Assembly (NCBI GenBank): GCA_947462335.1
Contig: OX381704.1
Coordinates: 121,330,065 to 121,394,064 of the forward strand
From: Harmothoe impar
Taxonomy: Eukaryota; Annelida; Polychaeta; Phyllodocida; Polynoidae
Length of the DNA: 64,000 bases
Direction: 5' to 3'
Position 1 is the first letter of the stretch; each line of letters begins with the position of its first letter. Below the pieces are notes generated by a model, which was not told the DNA's origin, ran no database searches, and saw only the letters and a program-made list of their open reading frames with translations. A program made the translations under genes and the position numbers. Shown here piece by piece: positions 42,601 to 49,781 of the stretch.

Positions 42601-45600
42601 GCACATGTACTGTCTGAAACCTGTAGTTAAGGTGTGTTATGTAGTATACTGTACATGTAGTGTAGAAGTAGTACATGTAGGGAGTATAGAAGGGGGACAC
42701 AGAGAAGATGTTACTGTGTGACAGGTGTGACAGGGGGCAGCACATGTACTGTCTGAAACCGGTAGTTAAGGTATGTAGAAGTAGTATGTAGTGTAGAAGT
42801 AGGGAGTATAGAAGGGAGACGCAGAGAAGATGTTACTGTAGACCTGTACTTTAGAAGTAGGTGTAGGCTGTACAGATATGTGTCCCAGAGGACCATTCCT
42901 GTGATTCATGTCAATCCACTGAGTAAAAAATTTAGGGGGGGGGAGGGGCACTCATGAAATGCCCCTTTTGAATATCAAAACAAAGTAAATCTCAACTGAA
43001 TGAATTCATTCCTGTACCAATATTAACTTACATTGTTTTGACTTTACAGAAAATCCCCGAGGGAGACTGGTACTGTGTGGACTGCCGCCCTAAGGTGATC
43101 GTCCAGACGCCCCGTAAGGCACGTCGCAGCCTGTCTACACGTACAGAAGAGAGTGAGGAGGAGGAGGAGGAGGAAGAAGAGGACGAGTCGGACGATGCAC
43201 AGGAACTAGAGTCAGACGAGGAGGAGGAGGAGGAAGCACAGGACTCGGACGCTGAGGTGGCCGACAGTGACGACGCAGAGGACGATGATGATGACGATGA
43301 TGATGATGATGATAGGTAACTTATGCTTTTAAAAAGTTCAATATTTTCAAAGACGTTGTTTTTCCAAGGGAGATTACTGTAAATGCAGACATTGTTGTTT
43401 TTAAATGTTTACTAATTTGCTACAATTGCACCCGGTACAATTTCGCGTGTATTTAAATTTGTGAATTTTGCAGTTTGGTAGTTGTATGACCATACAGAAT
43501 AAATATTCACTCTGTACATATTTTCGCGATTTTAAAGAATTGTGTGAAAATATGTACCAAGAATTTAATCTGTTAAATTAGAAAAATGTACTGGTAACTG
43601 GATGTAAACTCTTCTTACAGCGATGATGATGACGATGACGACGATGATGATGATGATGACAGCGATGAGGATGAGGAGGAGGAGGAACCTCAACCTGTAG
43701 CCGTCAAGTTAATCAAATGTAAGTCATTTATCATGTCTTTACTTTTATTGTTAAGGCTGATTTCAATGATAGGTATATGAAATAAGAGTTAATATAATGA
43801 TCCACAGGAATACTTACAATAACTGACAAAGGGAAAGTCATGGAGAATGTTGGAGGGCTAGGGAGGGTGGGGGGATATTTTGACAAAGTCCATTAGAATG
43901 TATCATTTGCTTGTGAGGTTTATTCAAAATTGAAGACCACCTGGCGCTTTATTTCAATGACAAATTTACCTTCGGGCGCAATAGTTATTTTCGCTGTAGA
44001 CGCAGTAATAAGAAGGACTCTCGGTGTTTGTAGCTAAGGCGCGCGGTCGTCCCGGCTCTGCGCCGTCCTCCGGTCGCTCTACCCCCAGTCTGAGCTCCGG
44101 GCGGCGCAGTAAGGAACCCACCCCCGCCGACACCGGCCGGTCCTCACGTAACCGGCAGAGTCTGGACACCTCCGCGGGGCCCCCCGCCAAGCGATCCCGC
44201 ACCAGCATGGACAAACCCCCCAAGGGCCGGGTGAGCGATGCAGGAAGCAAGCGCAGCAGCCTCGCCGGTCGCAGCGCCGGGAAGAAGACAGCGAGCGAGC
44301 CGAGGAAGGTCGCCGCCGGGAAGAGTCAGGAGAAGGCCGGCCAGGGGCGACACGCTCGGTCTAACAGCGCTAAGGGACGCCAGAGTCTGGACACGGCCAC
44401 CAAGGGCAGCAAGAGGAAACTACACCTGGACGACGGTAAGCAACGCTCTGAGGGACTCGTCTAGGGACAGGACAGGGGGTGCCTGGGACATGGCTGGGTG
44501 CCTGGGACAGGACGGGGTGCCTGGGACATAGCTGGGTGCCTGGACATGGCTGGGTGCCTGGGACACGGCTGGGTGCCTGGGACACGGCTGGGTGCCTGGA
44601 CATGGCTGGGTGCCTGGGACACGGCTGAGTGCCTGGGACACGGCTGGGTGCCTGGCACATGGCTGGGTGCCTGGGACATAGCGGCTGGGTGCCTGGGACA
44701 TAGCGGCTGGGTGCCTGGCACATGTCTGAGTGCCTGGGACATAGCGGCTGGGTGCCTGGGACATAGCGGCTGGGTGCCTGGGACATAGCGGCTGAGTGCC
44801 TGGGACATAGCGGCTGGGTGCCTGGGACATAGCGGCTGGGTGCCTGGGACATAGCGGCTGGGTGCCTGGGACATAGCGACTGGGTGCCCGGGACATGACT
44901 GGGTGCCTGGGACATGGCTGGGTGCCTTGGACATGGCTGGGTGCCTGGGACATAGCGGCTGGGTGCCTGGGACATAGCGGCTGGGTGCCTGGGACATAGC
45001 GGCTGGGTGCCTGGGACATAGCGGCTGGGTGCCTGGGACATAGCGGCTGGGTGCCTGGGACATAGCGGCTGGTGCCTGGGACATAGCGGCTTGGTGCCTG
45101 GGACACGGCTGGGTGCCTGGTCATGGCTGGGTGCCTGGGGCATGGCTGGATGCCTGGGAATTAATGGCTTAAGTTAACAATCTTAGACTTCAAATCAATA
45201 AATGTTAAATCTAATTAAGTTTGTACAAAGCTTTGTACATGTTAATTAAACAGCTGCCCCTCTGTCTGATACCTGTATACCAGGAAATATTAAATCAATT
45301 TAATTTAGCATAAAGTTTTGTAAGTTCATTTAACCTAATGCCTGTATACCAGTAAATATTAAATCAATTTAATTTAGTATAAAGCTTTGTTCATTCAACC
45401 TAATGCCTGTATATTGTGTTGTAGAAGAGGAGGAGCCGGTGAGTAAGAAGACGGTCAGTAAGAGTCGGGGTGGGGAGGACGCCTCTCAGCTCAAACTGTG
45501 TGAGAACCTGCTGCTGGAGCTGGCAGACCACAAGGACGCATGGCCCTTCGCACGGCCCGTCACCAAGAGGGAGGTGAGCAGATCTCTGTTTACTTGTAGA

Positions 45601-46312
45601 TCTCTGTTGACATGTAGGAACAATGTGTCATATGTCCCTAACTCTGTGTAGAAACAAGGGGTGCCTGGATAAGGGGGGTGCCTGGGACCAGTATTACTTA
45701 CCTTGTATGACAAACTTTCCTATCTATTTGCGTCTGTAGGCCCCCGACTACTTCAACATCATCCACACCCCGATGGACTTCCATGTATACTAATGACTGT
45801 GTGTTTGTCTCTAGGCCCCCGACTACTTCAACATCATCCAGACCCCGATGGACTTCCATGTATACTAATGACTGTGTGTTTGTCTCTAGGCCCCCGACTA
45901 CTTCAACATCATCCAGACCCCGATGGACTTCCAGACGATGAAGGCCAAGATGAACAAGTACTCGTACCTGGAGCCGTGTGCGGTGCTGGAGGACCTCCGA
46001 CTCATCTTCCAGAACTGTGAGCGCTACAACGTCCCCGACGCCCCCGAGTACCTGGCCGGGCAGCGGCTGTGTCGGCACTTTGTGCAGCGGGTCAAGGAGC
46101 TGAAGCTGGACGCCGTGCTGTCTCAGCAGGCAGCGGGCAGCAACAAGGGCAGCACGGGGGGCAGTAAGGGCAGCAGGGGCAGCCCGGGCAGCAGCACCAA
46201 GGGCAGTAAGGCCAGCCCCGCAGCCACCAACAAGTCCAGCCCCAAGGTGAACGGGGGAGGAGGGTCGCCTGGGGAGGGCAAGTCCCGGCGACGCTCAGGC
46301 AGACGGACTTAA
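34821..46312 (+). CDS. BAZ1A: BAZ1A/ACF1-like chromatin-remodelling subunit, 3' part
   Basis: Eleven exons join with consistent phases into 2,832 nt (943 residues plus stop): 34821-35552, 36697-36810, 38513-38661, 39059-39150, 39677-39838, 41313-41557, 43050-43315, 43621-43718, 44034-44435, 45425-45573, 45890-46312. The order is a WHIM-type region (GRDHTYRRYWLF, LNPRGTREGSL), a LQIEQGI helix, a PHD finger, an acidic run, a basic Ser/Arg linker with a GRP AT-hook-like motif, and a C-terminal bromodomain. This matches BAZ1A/ACF1, the non-catalytic partner of the ISWI ATPase in ACF and CHRAC, which space nucleosomes in the nucleus. BAZ1B is a less likely alternative, because the DRPVWRDAIENG segment and overall layout fit BAZ1A better. 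The N-terminal WAC and DDT regions are not in the window. Four of its splice junctions carry tandem decoys. Confidence 0.88.
35553..36010 (+). other. Intron A sequence
   Basis: The intron holds poly(A)/poly(T) tracts at 35,600-35,625 and a fragment with GTATTAGCCGCACC at 35,889 related to the TIR element at 34,524. No further exon is seen. Confidence 0.6.
36011..36696 (+). repeat. Splice-acceptor minisatellite upstream of BAZ1A exon B
   Basis: Seven decoys of the junction CTGTAG before GTCGGTAGCCGGGAGCGG start at 36016, 36146, 36276, 36355, 36434, 36513 and 36596, before the true exon at 36697. The first two include about 74 nt of exon-like sequence; the rest are cut to about 18 nt and then continue into a GT dinucleotide run that is longest (36,614-36,658) next to the true exon. 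Reading through the full-length decoys in frame meets TAG at the next acceptor. Confidence 0.93.
36697..36810 (+). CDS. BAZ1A: BAZ1A-like exon B
   Basis: It has 38 codons, phase 0 at both ends, and begins VGSRERWLDALEHGNY. The acceptor is CTGTAG and the donor is AAG before GTGCAC. This copy is chosen as the true exon because it is the only one that continues past the repeat into a unique open sequence and a donor. Its peptide resembles the start of exon C. Confidence 0.85.
37040..38512 (+). repeat. Splice-acceptor minisatellite upstream of BAZ1A exon C
   Basis: About 15 decoys carry TAG, then GTGACTGACCGGCCTG and roughly 30 more exon-like bases. They start near 37046, 37174, 37265, 37374, 37484, 37594, 37678, 37764, 37846, 37958, 38041, 38125, 38237, 38318 and 38402. 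Two spacer types alternate: a short one (units of about 84 bp, with GTTATATAGTGTTATAC) and a long one (about 111 bp, with TATGTCTCTATAACAGCG). In-frame reading stops in every spacer. Confidence 0.93.
38513..38661 (+). CDS. BAZ1A: BAZ1A-like exon C
   Basis: Starts in phase 0 and ends with two bases of a Lys codon before GTAAGG. It encodes VTDRPVWRDAIENGGF, a conserved BAZ1A-type segment, then an acidic end (EEDSDDEGDK). Only this last copy in the array reads on into unique coding sequence. Confidence 0.9.
38684..38900. mobile_element. Palindromic-element copy in intron
   Basis: Contains TGATGCACCAATGCAGC and the mirror TGCATTGGTGCATCATGC, followed by CCCTACAGGAGTGTCTCA and a tail ending near GCCCTTAAACATTAACC. 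It belongs to the same family as 30,120, 39,458, 49,396 and 58,525. Confidence 0.7.
39059..39150 (+). CDS. BAZ1A: BAZ1A-like exon D
   Basis: Acceptor TGCTGCAG; donor GTGAGC. It starts by completing a Lys codon and ends with one base of a Gly codon. It encodes VVHDLKRALLQIEQGIDSK, matching the conserved LFQIEQGI helix of BAZ1A. Confidence 0.9.
39458..39608. mobile_element. Palindromic-element copy in intron
   Basis: The arms are CCCTTTAAGGCGAGTAACTC and a closing CAGCGCCAATGACGACAAAC. The centre carries the inverted pair CATGCCGACCCTGCAGGGTT and AAAGGGTCGGCATGATGC. Confidence 0.7.
39677..39838 (+). CDS. BAZ1A: BAZ1A-like exon E (charged linker)
   Basis: Acceptor ACGCTGTAG; donor GTGAGA. Phase 1 at both ends. 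Encodes a highly charged segment rich in Lys/Asp (KAKDKAKDTTKDTVKEHKD) ending DSDSSSESDNG, probably disordered. Confidence 0.85.
40130..40510. mobile_element. Dispersed element, also present inverted at 60,965-61,345
   Basis: It begins near TCATTGACCCAGGTCCCCTG, continues with GGGAGACGCTTTT, and ends with GTGAGACGCTTTTAAC. The copy at 60,965-61,345 has the same landmarks in reverse order and on the opposite strand, including the region around TTCACACAGACTTCC and GACCTTGAATCC. No transposase frame is seen. Confidence 0.65.
40585..40758. repeat. 13-bp minisatellite
   Basis: About twelve copies of GGGACTTTGGGTT with variants (GGGCT, GAGTT, GATT). The open frames on both strands are products of the repeat. 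Confidence 0.9.
41313..41557 (+). CDS. BAZ1A: BAZ1A-like exon F (first part of PHD finger)
   Basis: Acceptor GTTGTACAG; donor AAG before GTGCAT; ends in phase 0. It encodes LERWEESLMASTSLPQ and the PHD residues CRIC, LLCDGCDRGQH and YC. These give four of the seven Cys positions of the Cys4-His-Cys3 motif, plus the His and the fifth Cys. The PHD domain is completed in exon G. Immediately downstream the last 70 nt and the donor are repeated many times. Confidence 0.93.
41558..42850 (+). repeat. Splice-donor minisatellite downstream of BAZ1A PHD exon F
   Basis: Nine full decoys and one partial of the last 70 nt of exon F (GAGAAGATGTTACTGTGTGA through CCTGTAGTTAAGGTG) start near 41609, 41729, 41869, 42007, 42147, 42287, 42424, 42564, 42703 and 42824. 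The first period is 120 bp, later ones about 139 bp after a gain of TGTTATGTAGTATACTGTAC. Every copy has the donor AAG before GTG. Reading past the true donor meets TAG at 41,570, so use of a distal donor would truncate the protein inside the PHD finger. Confidence 0.94.
43050..43315 (+). CDS. BAZ1A: BAZ1A-like exon G (end of PHD finger, acidic tract)
   Basis: Acceptor TTTACAG; donor GATAG before GTAACT. It encodes IPEGDWYCVDCRPK, giving the last two PHD cysteines, then a long Asp/Glu run with few neutral residues. The exon ends in a GAT trinucleotide repeat that resumes at the start of exon H. Confidence 0.93.
43621..43718 (+). CDS. BAZ1A: BAZ1A-like exon H (acidic tract)
   Basis: Acceptor TTCTTACAG; donor GTAAGT. 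Begins by completing a Ser codon, then encodes an Asp-rich run and EEEEEPQPVAVKLIK. Confidence 0.85.
43719..44033 (+). other. Intron H sequence
   Basis: Ordinary AT-rich intron; no repeat or further exon recognised. Confidence 0.5.
44034..44435 (+). CDS. BAZ1A: BAZ1A-like exon I (basic Ser/Arg linker)
   Basis: Acceptor GTGTTTGTAG; donor GACG before GTAAGC; phase 1 at both ends. It encodes a Ser/Arg/Lys-rich, probably disordered segment starting KARGRPGSAPSSGRST; GRP in basic context is an AT-hook-like motif. The phrase RQSLDT occurs twice. Very GC-rich coding sequence. Confidence 0.88.
44462..45165. repeat. 18/22-bp intronic minisatellite
   Basis: About 34 copies of GCCTGGGACATAGCGGCTGG or the shorter GCCTGGGACATGGCTGGGT. 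It starts 27 nt after the exon I donor but does not include exon sequence. The minus-strand frames reading PRHPAAMSQAPSRYVPGTQ are repeat products. Confidence 0.95.
45170..45410. repeat. Short tandem duplication in intron
   Basis: Two to three copies of an AT-rich unit of 70-90 bp with CCTGTATACCAG, AAATATTAAATCAATTTAAT and AAAGCTTTGT. Confidence 0.8.
45425..45573 (+). CDS. BAZ1A: BAZ1A-like exon J (start of bromodomain)
   Basis: Acceptor TGTGTTGTAG; donor GAG before GTGAGC; ends in phase 0. It encodes CENLLLELADHKDAWPFARP, the first helix and the WPF shelf of the bromodomain. Confidence 0.92.
45725..45889 (+). repeat. Splice-acceptor minisatellite upstream of bromodomain exon K
   Basis: Two 75-bp decoys start at 45740 and 45815, each with TAG, GCCCCCGACTACTTCAACAT, CCCCGATGGACTTCCATG and TACTAATGACTGTGTG. 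The true exon follows at 45890. If either decoy were used, translation would end at TAA after DFHVY. Related units lie 11.8 kb upstream at 33,996. Confidence 0.95.
45890..46312 (+). CDS. BAZ1A: BAZ1A-like exon K (bromodomain and C-terminus)
   Basis: Acceptor TCTCTAG, phase 0. It encodes APDYFNIIQTPMDFQTMK, then FQNCERYNVPDAPEYLAG and RHFVQRVKEL, the remaining bromodomain helices. The acetyl-lysine-binding Asn is present in YN. A Gly/Ser/Lys-rich tail with repeated GSKGS-like phrases ends in RRRSGRRT and TAA. Confidence 0.93.
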   Translation, partial: APDYFNIIQTPMDFQTMKAKMNKYSYLEPCAVLEDLRLIFQNCERYNVPDAPEYLAGQRLCRHFVQRVKELKLDAVLSQQAAGSNKGSTGGSKGSRGSPGSSTKGSKASPAATNKSSPKVNGGGGSPGEGKSRRRSGRRT

Positions 46313-47530
46313 AGTTGTGGCTGTAGGACTTGATGTTATTGTGAGGAGGCTGCAGCTTCTACTAAGTCATATCACCCAGTACAGCCGGGGGGGGGCGTAG
46401 AGGGCTGCCGGGGGGGTGTGGCACGTGGAGGACTGCCACTGGTACTGTGAGGAGGCACACATGTGTCACACCGACCACACAGGAGAGAAACCTGTCACCC
46501 GGTCACTGACTGCCTCCCCACCTCCCCCCGTGGTAGACACCCAGTACTTACCTACATTACACAACTAGAATCATGACATTCCACACATGGAGTAGGAGGC
46601 TGCAGCATGATTCAGCCCCAGAGGCCTTACCTGGACCCTGCCCCACAACACTGCTGTAGTACATGGGGGGGGGGGTGTTGAGACATGATGTCTACCATGC
46701 CACCATGGGACTAGGGACTAGTTCACAGCGTGTACCTCATGACGTAGAGCTGTGACTTGAGTGCTGACATGCACCCGACTGTTATAGATTAATTACTGTG
46801 AACGTGGATATGTTCACTGGTGTAAATTTCCGCAGATTTGCTAAAAAGTTCTATTTCTCAAGGATTTTAATTTGTGAAATCCGCAAAAATATGTACTGTG
46901 CAAAATAAAATATGTTTTTACAGTACCACATTATTATATACATCAATCAATGAGACACATCAAAAGTTGTTGCCTCATCCGGGACAGACTGTTACCACAA
47001 GCAGACCGAGAGACTCTGCTAAATAAACACAATGCATTTAACTTAAAGTTTCACATCTGCCACCACCACATGCCAATCCTGTATTTATCACCAGAAGACA
47101 GGTTTGGAGGTTTACCGACAAACGTAGAGTGTTCAATTTATATTTTGTTACCCATGTAGCCGCAGCGTGTGTCAGAAGGGAGGAGTGTGTTGACATGTGC
47201 CGTGGTGCAGGCGGAATTATTCCCAATTATTGTATATATTTAACACCATATAAAGACACTGCATCGCTCAAATCGCGTTAAGAGGCATAGCTGATATAAG
47301 GAATGTCGCTCAGGTCTTTCTATGACACCCGTAATAAACTTGTACACTGTTTTATTTAAATTATTGTGACACAAAGATAAACTGTTCCTTTCTCTGACGA
47401 GCGCGCAGTGACGTTAGGATACCTGCCGGCGCCATTTTAAGCAGCATGTTTTGATTGTTGACTGTCAGCTGAGTGGAGACTGACGGCGTCGAGTTGAGAT
47501 AGAAATAAAGCTGTCATTACAACCTATGTG
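46313..47530 (+). other. Probable BAZ1A-like 3' UTR and polyadenylation region
   Basis: No further coding sequence is seen. AATAAA occurs at 46,904 and 47,504; the second is followed by a GT-rich stretch at 47,526-47,546 (TGTGTTAGTCTGGGTTTGTG), the usual context for cleavage. The segment 46,793-46,925 has weak inverted ends (TTACTGTGAACGTGG and TTTTTACAGTA) like a dispersed element. Confidence 0.5.
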
Positions 47531-47936
47531 TTAGTCTGGGTTTGTGCCTACCATAGAAACAAACAACCATTTATATGTGCGTATACACCTGACCAGCGTT
47601 AAACCCAGACTCCCAAATCTTTTGAGTAACACAGGGGTCCTGAATAACAATTTATTAAGTACTGTAGTATACTGCATTATCCAATTGTTCCAATCCTGTG
47701 AAAACTCAGCGTAAAATCTCCAGATCCATTGAGAAATCTGATTTACTTTCTGTGCGTGTCGGGGGGGAGGGGGGACACTCATTTAGTCTCCCAAGCCCTC
47801 ACATTATTTGCCTTTTCCCAGCTACCTTTGGAAAATCATAGAAGCCTAACTAGGTTTTACAGTACTGGCTATTTTTAGTTGAAAGCGGGCGTGCGCTAGT
47901 GTTATTGTGGAATACACTCTGCATGTTTGGTCAGAT
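47531..47936. other. Intergenic sequence between the two convergent genes
   Basis: No gene, RNA or clear repeat is recognised. Confidence 0.5.
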
Positions 47937-48090
47937 TAAGGGAGTGTTCATTTATTAGTTACAGGGGGGGGGGGGGCAGCGTAAAAATGTCTGACCCCTC
48001 CTGGGGGGGGGGGCGTAAAAAATTTCGCCCCTCCGCGCGAAATCTTATCACCCCCCCCCTTGTAATTAAGAAATGAATACTCCCTAAGCT
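47936..48090. mobile_element. TIR element with G/C-homopolymer arms
   Basis: The ends are TTAAGGGAGTGTTCATTTAT and ATGAATACTCCCTAAGC, and TTAGTTACAGGGGGG mirrors CCCCCTTGTAATTAA. The middle has a poly(G) run and a poly(C) run. A related element starts at 63,715. Confidence 0.7.
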
Positions 48091-48738
48091 GGGGTTGATT
48101 TGCTGTGGCTTCTATGTGAGAATTTACTGTAATACTTCTAGAAAAACCAAGAACGCACACAGAAGCTTACTTTAATAGATAGGTTTTTATTTCATTCTGT
48201 ACAAGTTCATTATAATGACTACATATAATACTTACATAATGCTGTACACAAAGGTTTAATGGACACAATCGTAGATCGGACAGAATCAGGCGGACAATTA
48301 ATCTCATTATATATGCAGATTTATGCATGATTACAAATATGCAATGACAAGTTTGCATACGTAAGACCTGTAGAACACAGAGGTGTGGACAGCTGGAGAT
48401 GCGCTCTATATCGGTGTGTGTTCAGGTATAAGGCTTTACACTCGTGGACGACGCCCGGAGGCGGGACCCTGTGTCAGGTTTACCCCAACAAGGAGGCATC
48501 TCACATCACAGACACATGACAACAACACCACACTTATGTATACTTCACATGACTTCCATGAACGTAGTTTGAAATGGAAATAAGAGAATGGAGACAACAA
48601 GCACAGCAATGAGCACAGAGGAACAGACCTCTGGTTATAGATGAATATGATACACACAGATTGTTATATACAGGTGATTATGACTAAACCCATAGATATG
48701 TAGAGTAAGCATGTAAACCTCAGCATTTAAGGACACAA

Positions 48739-49097
48739 CAGGGGTAGACACTAACTTTTTCAGCCATGGGCCACCCAGACCTGTAGCTTTAGAAATCTAT
48801 GGGCCCGCTCCTAAATGTATGGACCCACAATTATCGTTTCACTTTTCCTAAAGAGAACATCTGTTAGCTTATATTAAACTTAACCATGATTGCTGGTTTC
48901 CCAGTGATTTTTCCCCCTTTTTAACAAAATTTAACATGACATTGTACATATATAGATGTATTTTTCTAGAATTTCCTCCATGCACTTCTGAGGGCCACCA
49001 GGGCCCATAGGAATGTAATTCTTGAAACAAAACTATGGGCCCGCAGCCAAAACTACGAGTCTTTGGCTCCCAGCCTGGCGTTAGTGTCTATCCCTGA
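48739..49097. mobile_element. TIR element, about 360 bp
   Basis: The ends CAGGGGTAGACACTAAC and GTTAGTGTCTATCCCTGA form an inverted repeat of about 17 bp with one mismatch. The interior has a second inverted pair around CTATGGGCCCGC. No transposase is encoded, so it would be non-autonomous. Confidence 0.8.
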
Positions 49098-49395
49098 TAA
49101 AATATAGTTCGACATGAAGAGACGGAGGTGTCCCGAGACCATCCTGAGGGGCGTGTTACAGTCCACACTGACTGACCCACTGAGCTGTCAACAAGTAATA
49201 ATGCTCAAAATGTACAAAAATATACCACAGTGTGGTGCATGCCTGGACTGGGACTAGACACGGTGCCCTGAGGAGACACGCAGGGTACGCAGGCTGCAGA
49301 ACTGAGTGTCACATGCTTCAGGCAAGTCTATTTCAGCTGCAACTTCTAGAAAGTCTTTCTCAAAAACAAAAGAAAAATCCAATTGTTTGTTCACC

Positions 49396-49628
49396 CTTTA
49401 AGGGCCAGATAATGCTTTAATCCAGTTTGTTGTCATGATGCATGAACGCAGGATCGGTGAGTAACTTAACAGTGCTTCATTCATGCATCATGCCCACCGT
49501 TCAGGAGTGTTATCAATCCTGTAGGTTCAGCATGATGCATGCATGCAGCAAAGGTGAGTAACTTGCCATTGTTGCATCTGAATCCTATGCATCATGATGA
49601 CAAAGGGCATAATGCATTAAAGCACTGT
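49396..49628. mobile_element. Palindromic-element copy
   Basis: Starts CCCTTTAAGGGCCAGATAAT, contains TCATGATGCATGAACGCAG and the mirror CATTCATGCATCATGCCC, then CAGGAGTGTTATCAATCC, and ends with GACAAAGGGCATAATGC. Confidence 0.75.
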
Positions 49629-49737
49629 ATTTTCCTGTGCACAAGTTGCGCTGAGGCTGGTGTGTGAAAGGTGCATGATCCGGGACGAGGAGAAACGCCG
49701 CTTGACCTATGACGCTGGTCTGCTAAGGGTGACGAGC

Positions 49738-49781
49738 TCACTTCTTTTTTATCGAGCGGGCGTTGTTCTTGGTGCATTCTC
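49738..49781 (-). CDS. FRMD8: FRMD8-like exon 12 (C-terminus)
   Basis: Acceptor GTTTGTAG; completes a Gly codon, then encodes ECTKNNARSIKKK and TGA. The reading frame is fixed by the phase-1 end of exon 11. The basic tail has no clear counterpart in the vertebrate protein, so an alternative terminal exon cannot be excluded. Confidence 0.7.

Larger units (their letters stand above)
48170..49737 (-). other. Probable FRMD8-like 3' UTR and polyadenylation region
   Basis: On the minus strand AATAAA lies at 48,191-48,186, followed about 20 nt later by a GT-rich stretch (CTTCTGTGTGCGTTC). The interval holds a TIR element and a palindromic-element copy but no exon. Confidence 0.45.

Noticed and set aside
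44370..45143. 257-codon minus-strand frame with PRHPAAMSQAPSRYVPGT repeats
   Set aside because: It follows an intronic minisatellite in three overlapping registers; no independent evidence of coding.
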